Below are positions 42,962 to 53,264 of a DNA stretch of 64,000 bases, piece after piece; the first letter of the stretch is position 1, and every line of letters begins with the position of its first letter. Where the stretch lies: NCBI GenBank assembly GCA_019358985.1, contig JAHHIJ010000028.1, positions 1 through 64,000 on the forward strand, read 5' to 3'. Source of the stretch: Tolypothrix brevis GSE-NOS-MK-07-07A (GTDB lineage Bacteria; Cyanobacteriota; Cyanobacteriia; Cyanobacteriales; Nostocaceae). The position numbers were made by a program, and so were the translations under genes. Under the pieces are notes generated by a model. That model had not been told where the DNA came from. It saw nothing but the letters and a program-made list of their open reading frames with translations, and searched no databases.

Positions 42962-43465
42962 ATGCAACAACCTCATCCTGACTCACCAGAAATGTCAGTA
43001 ATTTGTGCTGTTATTACAGTTAGCGATACACGCACAAGTGAAACAGACAAAAGTGGACAGCTAATTCAGCAATTACTTCTGAATGCAAATCATGGTGTAG
43101 AAGCTTACACGATTATTAAGGATGAACCAGCACAGATTCAAGAGCAAATTCAATTGTTGGGTAAAAACGTTAATTTAGATGTAGTAATTTTCAATGGTGG
43201 CACGGGAATTGCACCGAGGGATACAACCTACGATGCGATTGAGAAATTGCTCTCAAAAACCTTACCAGGGTTTGGGGAGCTGTTTCGCTTTCTAAGTTAT
43301 CAAGAAATTGGTTCGCGAGCGATCGCATCTCGTGCTATTGCTGGTATTTATCAAGATAAATTAATCTTCTCTGTTCCTGGTTCTAGTAATGCTGTGCAGT
43401 TGGCGATGTCCAAGTTGATTTTACCGGAGATGGTGCATTTAGTTAGCCAAATGCGGAAACAATAA
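42962..43465 (+). CDS. moaB: Molybdenum cofactor protein MoaB/Mog type
   Basis: A 167-residue molybdopterin-binding protein. MSVICAVITVSDTRTSETDKSGQ (from residue 11) matches the N-terminal strand, and VIFNGGTGIAPRDTTYDAIE (about 77-96) holds the GGTG and APRD phosphate/MPT-binding elements. MoaB/Mog proteins adenylylate molybdopterin before Mo insertion. The true start may be the internal Met at 42992, since homologues begin near ICAVITVSD. It probably belongs to the same chromosomal run as psb28, but the functions are unrelated. Confidence 0.9.
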   Translation: MQQPHPDSPEMSVICAVITVSDTRTSETDKSGQLIQQLLLNANHGVEAYTIIKDEPAQIQEQIQLLGKNVNLDVVIFNGGTGIAPRDTTYDAIEKLLSKTLPGFGELFRFLSYQEIGSRAIASRAIAGIYQDKLIFSVPGSSNAVQLAMSKLILPEMVHLVSQMRKQ

Positions 43466-43575
43466 GATATGAGCGGTTCACCGCTCACTACGAAAAAACC
43501 CCTCTTGATAGATGGGGGTTGGAAGATTTTACATTTTTCAAGGTATCAAAATTGAGCGATTCTCCGTAGGAGAGG

Positions 43576-44673
43576 CTACGCCAACGCCAAACTGATTACG
43601 GCTAAAATTGCTGCGATAATATAAAACACGCTAACTACTTGTTGTTCAGACCATCCAGTAAGTTCTAAATGATGGTGTAAGGGTGCCATTTTGAAAAGCC
43701 GCTTACCTTTACCATCAGGACCTTTTGTCGCTTTGTAGTAACCAACTTGCGCCATTACTGAAAGGGTTTCGACGAAGAAGATACCGCTAATAATAAATAG
43801 TGCTACCAGGCTGTTAGTCATCAATCCTACAGCAGCTAAAGCGCCGCCCAGCGCTAGGGAACCAGTATCTCCCATAAAAACGCGGGCTGGGTTGCGATTA
43901 TGAGTTAAAAAGCCGAAGCAGCTGCCACTGACAGCAGCACAGAAAACCATCAATGGAAGGGACGTAGGGGCAATGATAACACCTAATGCGAAAATAGCGA
44001 TCGCTACTGTTCCCGCTGCTAACCCATCAATTCCATCAGTTAAATTAGTGGCGTTACTTTCTGCTACTAAAACAAAACCAGCTAAGGGCCAGAATAGAAA
44101 TCCTAGCGGTATTGAAAGACCGACAAAAGGCAAAGCAATATTCGTAATATTAGAAGGTTGGTTAAACATTAGCCACAAACAAAACAGTGCTGCAAAACCA
44201 ACTTGCAAAGCCAGTTTCATATGAGGCGATATACCTTTATTAGACTTACGACGGAGAATTTGCCAATCGTCAATCCAGCCAATCAAACCGTAACTTAGTG
44301 TTAATGCGGAAACCGCAAGTACTTCTGTTGAAAAATTAGACCATATACAAGCAATAATCACCGCCACAGGCACAAAGAAAATGCCGCCCATTGTTGGTGT
44401 GCCTGCCTTTTTTAAATGAGCTTGGGGACCATCCTCGCGGATGATTTGTCCTGCTTTGAGTGCTTGCAGCCACGGGATCACCCAAAACCCGACGGCACTC
44501 GACAATAGCGCAGACAACAATAGTGGCAGGGTTAGCGACATACCCTGCCAAGGCAATCGGTTGCCCATCCAATCTAAACTTAGTGCTGCAACACTTAGTC
44601 CTACACCCAATAAAGAGACTAGACTGATGCCAGAAATGTTTAACCCTTGGTCAGGAGATAATTTAGCGTCCAC
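43576..44673 (-). CDS. mraY: Phospho-MurNAc-pentapeptide transferase
   Basis: MraY transfers phospho-MurNAc-pentapeptide from UDP to undecaprenyl phosphate to form lipid I on the plasma membrane. The 365-residue protein has about ten hydrophobic segments. The catalytic motifs KAGTPTMGGIFF (about 89-100), the second Asp region YGLIGWIDDWQ, TNLTDGIDGLA (about 212-222) and MAPLHHHLELTGW (about 330-342) are all present. The start is a GTG at 44673. It shares the strand with the DUF3134 gene upstream. Confidence 0.95.
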   Translation of the reverse strand: MDAKLSPDQGLNISGISLVSLLGVGLSVAALSLDWMGNRLPWQGMSLTLPLLLSALLSSAVGFWVIPWLQALKAGQIIREDGPQAHLKKAGTPTMGGIFFVPVAVIIACIWSNFSTEVLAVSALTLSYGLIGWIDDWQILRRKSNKGISPHMKLALQVGFAALFCLWLMFNQPSNITNIALPFVGLSIPLGFLFWPLAGFVLVAESNATNLTDGIDGLAAGTVAIAIFALGVIIAPTSLPLMVFCAAVSGSCFGFLTHNRNPARVFMGDTGSLALGGALAAVGLMTNSLVALFIISGIFFVETLSVMAQVGYYKATKGPDGKGKRLFKMAPLHHHLELTGWSEQQVVSVFYIIAAILAVISLALA

Positions 44674-44747
44674 GGATATTTCCCTTCACTCCACACTTGT
44701 ATTCATTAAATTACGGGGACTATGCCACTCAGCCCCCTACCGACAAA

Positions 44748-44987
44748 TTAATCGTCTTCTACGGGGACATCGTCGTCATCTTCGATATCATAATCAATTC
44801 CGCCGTCTTCTACACCCATCAAAGCTTCGACATCATCTTCACCAGATGAAAAATCTGTTTCTTGAACTTCACGCGCTATCAAACGATTATTTGACTGCAA
44901 CCAGTCCAAGAGCGACAACTCTTGCTTTAATGGAATTACGGCGGCTCGTTGGTTGCGGGGTTCTTCACGTAATGGAGAATTCAACAT
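44748..44987 (-). CDS. DUF3134 family protein
   Basis: A 79-residue cyanobacterial protein starting MLNSPLREEPRNQRAAVIPL. The N-terminal half is conserved (KQELSLLDWLQSNNRLIARE). The C-terminal third is strongly acidic (GGIDYDIEDDDDVPVEDD). Length and conserved start match the family, which has no known function. It lies 75 bases upstream of mraY on the same strand. Confidence 0.85.
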   Translation of the reverse strand: MLNSPLREEPRNQRAAVIPLKQELSLLDWLQSNNRLIAREVQETDFSSGEDDVEALMGVEDGGIDYDIEDDDDVPVEDD

Positions 44988-45214
44988 ATCGATGAAGGCA
45001 CGAAAAGGCTACAGTGATAGACATTAAGAGTCTATCACTTGATATAGGCGAATTTAGTTTATCATTCAACTCTTCCATAGAAAAATCCGTCAAAAAATTT
45101 TTATTTAATAGCGGCAAGCGATCGCAATTGTAAATTCTCAATTAATGTTATGCGTTTATACATAGAACATTAATCTCTAATTAATACTGATATCTTTTGA
45201 GGTAATGACGCATC

Positions 45215-45796
45215 ATGACAAAGGCAGATTTAATTAATGCAATTGCTTCTACAAATCGGGGAATTTTGGCAACTGAATTAGAAAAGCAGGCTATCTTAGT
45301 GGCTCTAGCTAATTTAGAAGATTTAAACCCTACACCTCGTCCAGTTGAAGCTGCTGATTTGCTCAATGGCAATTGGCGACTGCTATACACCACAAGCAAA
45401 GGGCTATTAAATCTTGATCGGATACCCTTTTCTAAAGTTGGTCAAATTTACCAGTGTATTCGCGTAGAAACTAATAGCGTTTACAACATAGCCGAAGTTT
45501 ATGGCTTACCATTACTCGAAGGTTTAGTGAGCGTGGCTGCTAAATTTGAACCAGTTTCCGAGCGTCGCCTCAAAGTAAAATTTGACCGATCTATCATCGG
45601 CTTGAAAAAGTTAATCGGCTACAGTAATCCAGAAACTTTTATCCAACAAATTGAAGCTGGTAAAAAATTCACTGCAATTGATTTTCCGATTAAAAGCGGT
45701 GAACAGCAAGGCTGGCTAGATATCACCTATCTAGATAACGATCTCCGTATTGGTAGAGGTAATGAGGGTAGTGTGTTTGTCTTAACCAAAGCATAA
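45215..45796 (+). CDS. PAP/fibrillin family protein (plastoglobulin)
   Basis: A 193-residue soluble lipid-binding-like protein. The family's lipocalin-type stretch is LNGNWRLLYTTSKGLLNLDR (about 50-69), followed by FSKVGQIYQCI, YNIAEVYGLPLLEGLVSVAAKF and the C-terminal WLDITYLDNDLRIGRGNEGSVFVL, the strand that closes the barrel. Fibrillins bind to plastoglobule or thylakoid lipid; in cyanobacteria they influence photoprotection. No signal peptide. It starts MTKADLINAIA with no other start nearby. Confidence 0.9.
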   Translation: MTKADLINAIASTNRGILATELEKQAILVALANLEDLNPTPRPVEAADLLNGNWRLLYTTSKGLLNLDRIPFSKVGQIYQCIRVETNSVYNIAEVYGLPLLEGLVSVAAKFEPVSERRLKVKFDRSIIGLKKLIGYSNPETFIQQIEAGKKFTAIDFPIKSGEQQGWLDITYLDNDLRIGRGNEGSVFVLTKA

Positions 45797-45964
45797 AATG
45801 TTCCTCAAATAGTATTTGCGATTGAACTTAAGCGATTGTAGGTACTTTGTCAAGGGGGTAGTGGGGGAGATGGGGACAGGGGGGGGAAATATTTCTTCTT
45901 TCTTACCCTTACCCTTACCCCCTCTTGGGAATTCCCTTTACCCTTTCCCCTTTTCCGGTAAGTC

Positions 45965-46055
45965 TAATAGACATCTCCGAAACCCTTGTAGAGACGTAGC
46001 ACTGCTACGTCTCTTGGGGTCAGATAACGCATCATTAATTTATGGAGATGTCTAA
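45965..46055. repeat. Family A element
   Basis: TAATAGACATCTCC end, GTAGAGACGTAGCACTGCTACG core, a variant GGGGTCAGATAACGCATCATTAA, and TTTATGGAGATGTCTAA end. Before it, 45850-45960 is a G-rich then C/T-rich low-complexity tract. Confidence 0.83.
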
Positions 46056-46137
46056 TCTAATATAGATATAATTCCAAATCACGCTACTTCGATGCCAGTC
46101 GCACGTAAGTGGCTCCAAAATCTAAAATTCAAAATTG

Positions 46138-47286
46138 ATGGATAGACGGTCTTTTATACTGGGTACAGGCGCACTGGCATCGCAACTGCTTGTTGGGTGT
46201 GCTGACAACAATCAGACGAAATTAAACGTGCAGCTATTGAAAGGCTCTATCCCCGGACAGGTGGTAAATCAATTTAGCAAAAGTTTACAGCAAAAAGCAC
46301 AATTAAAGTTTGTCCCAGTAGGACAATTGCAGGATTTATTTGATCAATTGGAAACTTGGCAGGGGAAAACCAAAGTTACTGATGGTAAGGGATGGCTTCC
46401 CTCGTTCTCATTGCCGCAATTCCAAAAACCCGTTATAGCCGATTTGGTAACGTTGGCAGATTATACACTAAAAGAGGCAATTGAGCAAAAACTGATTCAA
46501 CCATTGGAAGAATCGCAGCTAAAGCAGTGGTCTAATTTGCCGAAACGCTGGCAAGAATTGGTCAGACGTAATGACCAAGGTAACTTGGATGCTCAAGGAA
46601 AAATTTGGGCTGCACCTTACCGCTGGGGTAGTACAGTGATTGTTTATCGTCGCGATAAATTTAAAAAATTGGGTTGGACACCGAGAGATTGGGCTGATTT
46701 GTGGCAAAGTGAATTGCGCGATCGCATTTCTCTGCTCGATCAACCACGAGAAGTTATTGGTATAGTTCTCAAGAAGTTAGGAAAATCCTACAACACTGAA
46801 AATCTTGATCAAGTGCCTTCCTTGGAAAAGGAATTACGAACCTTAAATAAACAGGTGAAGTTTTACGCTTCTGATAAGTATCTCGAACCTTTAATTATCG
46901 GGGATACTTGGTTAGCAGTTGCTTGGTCAAGCGACATAGTGCGGATGCTGACGCGTTATCCAGAAATTGCCGCAATTATCCCCCAGTCAGGAACAGCAAT
47001 GTGGTCAGATTTGTGGGTACGTCCTGTTGGGGCAAAAAGTCCTTTATCATCTGAGTTTATTGATTTTTGTTGGACTCCCAACATTGCCAAGGAAATCTCT
47101 TTGCTGACTAAAACTAATTCGCCAATTTCTAGCGACATTGCGACATCTGACATCCAGGAAACATTACGCAATCTTTTAGTGAGTAATTCTCAATTTTTTG
47201 ATAAAAATGAATATTTACTGCCTTTATCCGAATCAACGCAAAAGCAGTATCAAGATTTGTTTGCCAGAATCAAAAATGAAGCATAA
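46138..47286 (+). CDS. Extracellular solute-binding lipoprotein
   Basis: A 382-residue substrate-binding protein of the spermidine/putrescine (PotD-like) type, inferred from length and the WGSTVIVYRRDKFKKLGW, IGDTWLAVAWSSDIVRML and LWVRPVGAKSP regions. The N-terminus MDRRSFILGTGALASQLLVGC has a twin-arginine motif (RR) and a lipobox Cys, so it is exported (probably Tat) and lipidated by Lgt. The ATG at 46138 is used; TTG at 46135 is just upstream. No permease or ATPase is adjacent, so its transporter is elsewhere. The substrate is unknown. Confidence 0.85.
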   Translation: MDRRSFILGTGALASQLLVGCADNNQTKLNVQLLKGSIPGQVVNQFSKSLQQKAQLKFVPVGQLQDLFDQLETWQGKTKVTDGKGWLPSFSLPQFQKPVIADLVTLADYTLKEAIEQKLIQPLEESQLKQWSNLPKRWQELVRRNDQGNLDAQGKIWAAPYRWGSTVIVYRRDKFKKLGWTPRDWADLWQSELRDRISLLDQPREVIGIVLKKLGKSYNTENLDQVPSLEKELRTLNKQVKFYASDKYLEPLIIGDTWLAVAWSSDIVRMLTRYPEIAAIIPQSGTAMWSDLWVRPVGAKSPLSSEFIDFCWTPNIAKEISLLTKTNSPISSDIATSDIQETLRNLLVSNSQFFDKNEYLLPLSESTQKQYQDLFARIKNEA

Positions 47287-47301
47287 GGACTGACTCTTTT
47301 T

Positions 47302-47823
47302 CTATAAAGAGCGCCCTAACCCTAGCTTATTCTGACTATCGATCTTTATCATACATAAAATTGGACTTGTATTAAAGTTACAAGTATAAGTTGCTAAACG
47401 TTCTTGTTGATAGTTGAAAACCCGGATATTGTAACCGTAATTTCTGGCAAGGCTGCCGACACGATTCACGAAGTTGTATCGTTCTAAATAGTCTAAAATA
47501 CTCCAAAATTGCTGGTTGACAATAACATCAACCCGTGCTTTTTGTGTACCGGCTGCTGGATATGCTATCCAGTTATCTAGCAACTTGTTCTCAGAGTTTT
47601 CTTTTGCCCACCATAAACTAGGAATAGTCAATTGCCCTTGGTTAATGGTGTTAGCTGTAATTACACCTTTTGGATTGTTCAATAAATCTAGTTCTAAAGG
47701 AGCGTCAGATGCTTCAGTTTGTGCTATTGATGGTTGACTTGATAAAAGGGAAATCGTGGTGAGGCTAATGCCTAAAAGTAGTGTAATTAATGACTTTTGA
47801 GCAACCATTTTATGTTTACGCAT
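47302..47823 (-). CDS. Exported hypothetical protein
   Basis: A 173-residue protein with a signal peptide (MVAQKSLITLLLGISLTTISLLSSQPSIAQ from residue 6, cleavage after about residue 35). The mature part contains two Cys near the C-terminus (YTCNFNTSPILC) able to form a disulfide, and a conserved block LTIPSLWWAKEN plus VDVIVNQQFWSILDYLERY. I do not recognise a named family but think similar exported proteins are common in cyanobacteria. Its stop is 15 bases from the convergent solute-binding gene. Confidence 0.75.
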   Translation of the reverse strand: MRKHKMVAQKSLITLLLGISLTTISLLSSQPSIAQTEASDAPLELDLLNNPKGVITANTINQGQLTIPSLWWAKENSENKLLDNWIAYPAAGTQKARVDVIVNQQFWSILDYLERYNFVNRVGSLARNYGYNIRVFNYQQERLATYTCNFNTSPILCMIKIDSQNKLGLGRSL

Positions 47824-48466
47824 AACTTCTACCGTGTTCGACTTCTGTATTTAGCCCATGTTCGCGTAGCCGCGTGCCTCTAGGAGAGCGCAGCGTCTCC
47901 GACAGGAGAAGAGAAGCGTGTCCTTTAGGACAAGATGGGCTTTGTTTGTTTAGCCCCAAGCTTTAGCTTGAAGGCAAACTGAAAACCGCTATATTTAGAT
48001 TTTTTCACACAATCAAACCGAATTCCTATAGGTTTTCATCAATTATTCAAAACCCATTACCCATTACATTTTTTAGACTACCGTTAATTTGTTAATCTAA
48101 AATCTTAAATTTAGAGATGAGTTTCAAAAAAAGCTACACTGAGAGCTTTGATACAAGAGTAAGCTGTTGTGTGAACCGGACTAAATGACAAGGATTGTAG
48201 CAGACTTTGCCTAAGACCGTCAGCAACAGTCACACTACCCCTAGTTCCAGCATTACCTCTACCCAACAGGTTTTCTGGCTTCCTTAGTTTTTTAAGGAAG
48301 TAAGCTGGTATTACAAATTTCCTTCAACAATCAGGGAACACTACAAGTAAGCACCTAAAACTGCTTGGATGAGATTTCAAGATTTATATGAGAAGAAAAC
48401 AGATTCAGTTTTGTCCGACAGTTTTAAATTAGTTGATGCCAATTTCAATATATCTAAAATGACACT
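47824..48466. other. Intergenic region with two hairpin structures
   Basis: About 640 bases with no gene. From 47853 to 47942 AGCCCAT..ATGGGCT encloses a long imperfect foldback containing CGTGCC..GGAGAGCGCAGCGTCTCC and ends in TTTGTTTGTTTAG, perhaps an interspersed repeat with terminator properties. At about 48279-48303 CTTCCTTA..TTAAGGAAG forms a second hairpin. The final 100 bases probably hold the promoter of the truncated kinase gene. Confidence 0.5.
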
Positions 48467-49636
48467 ATGAAAATACGTCTACTTTCTAAACTAAAATTTG
48501 TTCCATCTCAACTAGTAGCCGTAACAGTAGCACTAACACTACTATTGTTTATTCCTCAAACTTGGCTGAACTGGCAAGCGTACTATAGCTTCGATAATAT
48601 TACTGAACACGAATTTAAATTACAAAAATTGAGTGATCAAATTACTTATTTAGATGAAGTCTTAACCATGTCAGCTCGCATGAATGCTGCAACCGGAAAC
48701 TTTGCTTGGGAGCAACGCTATCGTCAATTTGAATCTCAACTGGATGTTGCCATCAAAGAATCTATTAAACTAGCTCCCAAAGCATATAAAAACGAGAATG
48801 CCAAAAAAATAGATGCGGCTAATCAAAATTTGGTTTCAATGGAATACGAATCTTTTAAGTTAGTTAGAAACAATCAAAAGGACGCAGCGCAGCTTTTATT
48901 ATCCAGCCGCGAATATGAGATTCATAAAAAACTTTATGCTGATGGTGTTGCTCAAAGAAATCATAATATTTCATTTGCTTTGCAGCAGGAAGTTACTCAA
49001 TACCGTCAAAGAATGTTTTGGGCATTTTTAATATCTATCATAAGTTTATTAATTCTGATTCCTGCATGGCTTTTAGTATTACGTTTATTGCAAAAATATT
49101 TGACAGCTAAAAAAATATCTCAGACTGCTTTAGAAGAAGCTAATTCTAGCTTAGAAATACAAGTTGCGACAAGAACAGAAAAATTAAACCGAAAAAATAT
49201 CCAATTACAACAGACACTACAAGAATTGCAGGACACTCAAATACAGCTAATTCAAAGTGAAAAGATGTCTTCATTGGGTCAACTAGTTGCTGGTGTTGCT
49301 CATGAAATCAACAACCCAGTTAATTTCATTTATGGCAACTTAATATACTTTAGAAAATATACTCAGGAATTACTAACTTTAATCAACCTATATCAGCAAC
49401 AAGGTTTTTATCACCCAAAAATAGCTAATTTTATTGATGAAATGGAGCTCAATTTTGTTATAGAAGATTTACCAAAAATTTTAGCCTCAATGGAAGTTGG
49501 TGCTGAACGCATCCTTGAGATTGTGCTAACTTTACGAAATTTTTCACGTCTTGATGAAGCAGAAATGAAACCTGTTGATATCCATGAAGGGATTAATAGT
49601 ACATTATTAATTTTGCAGCATCATCTTGAAAGCTAA
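48467..49636 (+). pseudogene. Truncated sensor histidine kinase lacking its ATPase domain
   Basis: 389 residues: a first membrane helix (about 15-35), a periplasmic sensor region (about 40-180), a second helix (about 185-210), a coiled coil, and a HisKA-type segment with the phospho-acceptor His in GVAHEINNPVNF (about 276-287). It stops at DIHEGINSTLLILQHHLES. Full-length relatives, including the gene at 61617 in this window, continue from the same point through about 130 residues of HATPase. No such sequence is found after the stop in any frame, so the 3' part has been lost. It may still be expressed as a dimerisation/phosphoacceptor protein. Confidence 0.82.
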
Positions 49637-49723
49637 ACACTGGTATTTGAGTGCAGATTCGTACCTCGGTAAATAAATAGTTGAAGATGAGAGCGTCAAA
49701 GCAAAAAAATCAATCTGTGTAAG

Positions 49724-50656
49724 TCATAAATTATTTGGTTGTTGGATTAAAGCTTGAAAGCGTCCATCGTCACGGATTTTATCAAAATCTGAGTGAGTTT
49801 GGATCGTGTGCAAATATTGTTCTGGACAGATAAAAATTGCTTGTTGCAAGTTTTCAATTGCGCTTTCGGTATTATTTTGTAAGGCATAACAGCGAGCTTT
49901 ATTGTACCAGATTACGTGATCGTTGGGTTGGAATTCAATGGCACGATTGTAACTAGCGATCGCTTCAGAGTAATGTTGTAATTTTTCCCAAGTTATGCCT
50001 CGATTTAACCAAGCTTTATAATAATCTGGTTGAATTTCTAAGGTGCGATCAAAGCTGACGATCGCTTTTTCATAACGTCCCCAGTTACTCAAACTCGTAC
50101 CTCGATTATGCCAAGCCATGACGTTGTTGGGGTCGAATTCAATAGCGCGATCGTAACTGTTAACAGCTTCTTCATAGCGTTCTAACTGTTTGAGGGCATT
50201 ACCTTTATTATTCCATGCCCAATAAGCATTTGGTTGCAAGTTTGTCGTGCGATCAAAGCTGATAATTGCCTTTTGATAATGTCCCAAGTCGCACAAGGTA
50301 ATACCGCGATTGTGCCAAATAGTAGCGGAATTGAAGTTAAATTCAAGAGCGCGGTCAAAGCTGTTGAGAGCTTCATCGTGACGTTCTACTTTTCCCAGAG
50401 CAATAGCGCGGTTGTGCCAAACCCAGCAAGCATCTGCACGTAATTCTAATGTTAAGTCAAAACAAGCGATCGCATCTGTGTGGTGCCCCAAGCAACCTAA
50501 AGCAAAACCTTTTTGCGATAAGGCTTCCGGATAATCTGGCTTACATCTAAGCGCTTTGTCGAAATTGGCGATCGCCTCTTCAAACTTTTCTGCTTTGTTT
50601 TGGCGCAATCCTTGCTGAAAATATAATTCCGCTTCTAGGTTGAGGATGATTTTCAT
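49724..50656 (-). CDS. Tetratricopeptide-repeat protein
   Basis: A 310-residue protein (ATG at 50656, MKIILNLEAELYFQQGL) made of about eight TPR units of 34 residues, each with W-HNRG/W-NKG type signatures: AIANFDKALRCKPDYPEALS, WHNRGITLCDLGHYQKAIIS, WAWNNKGNALKQLERYEEAV. The whole protein is a protein-interaction solenoid with no catalytic domain or signal peptide. The frame is open 16 codons further upstream (50704), but that extension is unlikely. It is next to the LPOR gene divergently; a link is not evident. Confidence 0.88.
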   Translation of the reverse strand: MKIILNLEAELYFQQGLRQNKAEKFEEAIANFDKALRCKPDYPEALSQKGFALGCLGHHTDAIACFDLTLELRADACWVWHNRAIALGKVERHDEALNSFDRALEFNFNSATIWHNRGITLCDLGHYQKAIISFDRTTNLQPNAYWAWNNKGNALKQLERYEEAVNSYDRAIEFDPNNVMAWHNRGTSLSNWGRYEKAIVSFDRTLEIQPDYYKAWLNRGITWEKLQHYSEAIASYNRAIEFQPNDHVIWYNKARCYALQNNTESAIENLQQAIFICPEQYLHTIQTHSDFDKIRDDGRFQALIQQPNNL

Positions 50657-50784
50657 AAACCTGGCATCTTCCCTTGGTATGATATTTATTTTCCAGATTC
50701 CCAAAAGATAGCATAATTAGAAAAAATATGTTTGTAAAAGCACTCAGCAAATTGCCAAAAACGCATGGTTCCGGCATTTCCAGA

Positions 50785-51872
<1,088 letters not shown>

Positions 51873-51888
51873 TATCGACACATATATA

Positions 51889-51991
51889 TAGCAGATTCCG
51901 CTTTCATGGAATACAAGAGACGTAGCAGTGCTACGTCTCTACAAGGAGAGGGGTTTTATATATGTACTTCATTTACCTCAAATCTGCTGTA
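51889..51991. repeat. Family D element (AGCAGATT ends)
   Basis: A 103-bp element between TAGCAGATT and AATCTGCTGTA ends with hairpin AGAGACGTAGCAGTGCTACG in the middle and GGGGTTTTATATATGTACTTC on the right. A related copy in opposite orientation lies at about 57632-57740. Confidence 0.75.
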
Positions 51992-51994
51992 TTG

Positions 51995-52286
51995 ATTAGA
52001 CGTAGGATTGCTACGTCTAATCAAGGTTTTCGGGCAACGCATAATAAAAACACATCTCCAGAAAACAATGTAGAGACGTAGGATTGCTACGTCTAATCAA
52101 GGGTTTCGGGCAACGCATAGTTCATTTCCACTCCTATGTCTAAAGAGCGATCGATGTCTATTACAATAGAAAAGATTTTTAATGATGTCCAATAGACATC
52201 TCCAGAAAACAATGTAGAGACGTAGCACTGCTACGTCTAATCAAGGGTTTGGGGCAATGCATAGTTAAATTCGGTCGATGTCCAAT
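51995..52286. repeat. Cluster of family A elements between LPOR and lysR
   Basis: Three copies in a row: a left-truncated fragment at 51995-52045, a full copy at 52051-52142 and a full copy at 52191-52286, all in the same orientation and sharing the core GTAGAGACGTAG..CTACGTCTAATCAAGGGTTT. A short TCGATGTCTA end lies between the last two. The stretch between LPOR and the LysR gene is thus almost entirely small elements. Confidence 0.85.
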
Positions 52287-52336
52287 ATATTTTTTAGCCT
52301 TAATTAATATTTAAAAGATATGAATTATAGTGTGCA

Positions 52337-53224
52337 ATGGAACTACGGCATCTACGGTATTTTGTTACTTTGGCAGAGGAATTGCATTTTGGACGTGCAG
52401 CGGAACGGTTGCATATTGCCCAACCACCTTTAAGTCAACAAATTCGCCAATTAGAGACAGAATTAGGCTTTGAACTATTTCACCGCACTAAAAGAAAAGT
52501 GGAGTTAAGCGAAGCAGGACAAGTTTTTCTTGACGAAGTGCAGCAAATATTTAAGCAATTAGAACAGGCAATTCAAGTTGGCAGGCAAACCAGTCGGGGG
52601 GAAATGGGACAACTGGTTATTGGCTTTGTTAGTTCTGCTCCGTATAATATTTTACCAAAAATTTTACGAGCATTTCGTGGCAGCGTTCCAGGAGTAAGGT
52701 TAGAGTTGCATGAACTAACGACAAATGAACAGTTAAGATGGTTGCGGGAAAGTCGAATTGATGTCGGTTTTGTGCGTCCACCTATAGAAGATGACATATT
52801 GAACTTTGAGACAATTTTTCAAGAGTCGTTGATAATAGCATTACCTGATACACATCTGTTAGCAAATCAATGTAATGTTTGTTTACGATCGCTGAAAAAT
52901 GAACCTTTCATTTTATTTCCGCGTTTGTTAGCACCTGGACTCTACGATTTAATTATCAGTCTTTGTCTACAAGCGGGTTTTAGTCCCAATGTCACACAAG
53001 AAGCGATTCAAATGCAAACGATTGTCAGTTTAGTCGCAGGTGGTTTGGGTATTGCGATAGTCCCAGAATCTCTGCAAAATTTGCAACGAACTGGGTTAGT
53101 ATATAAGGCTGTGAAAGAAGCGACTCCAAAAACAGCGATCGCTATAATTTGGCGAAAAAACGATACATCTGCCACCGTGCAGAAGTTTTTGGAGATAGTG
53201 AGACTTATTTGTAGTGAGGACTGA
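52337..53224 (+). CDS. LysR-type transcriptional regulator
   Basis: A 295-residue LTTR. The N-terminal winged HTH is MELRHLRYFVTLAEELHFGRAAERLHIAQPPLSQQIRQLE, residues 1-40, with the rest a periplasmic-binding-protein-like effector domain (about 90-290). The effector domain is of the CbnR/BenM/CatR-like sub-type by eye; the ligand is unknown. The last codons and the stop (SED-stop) fall within a GTAGTGAGGACTGAAGTCC palindromic repeat. No adjacent divergent target gene is obvious. Confidence 0.9.
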   Translation: MELRHLRYFVTLAEELHFGRAAERLHIAQPPLSQQIRQLETELGFELFHRTKRKVELSEAGQVFLDEVQQIFKQLEQAIQVGRQTSRGEMGQLVIGFVSSAPYNILPKILRAFRGSVPGVRLELHELTTNEQLRWLRESRIDVGFVRPPIEDDILNFETIFQESLIIALPDTHLLANQCNVCLRSLKNEPFILFPRLLAPGLYDLIISLCLQAGFSPNVTQEAIQMQTIVSLVAGGLGIAIVPESLQNLQRTGLVYKAVKEATPKTAIAIIWRKNDTSATVQKFLEIVRLICSED

Positions 53225-53261
53225 AGTCCTTAATCCGGAAGAGGACTGAAGTCCTCACTAC
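53211..53261. repeat. GTAGTGAGGAC palindromic repeat, copy 3
   Basis: A 51-bp palindrome running GTAGTGAGGACTGAAGTCCTT to GAGGACTGAAGTCCTCACTAC, overlapping the 3' end of the lysR gene and ending 4 bases before the map stop on the opposite strand. Confidence 0.82.
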
Positions 53262-53264
53262 GGT

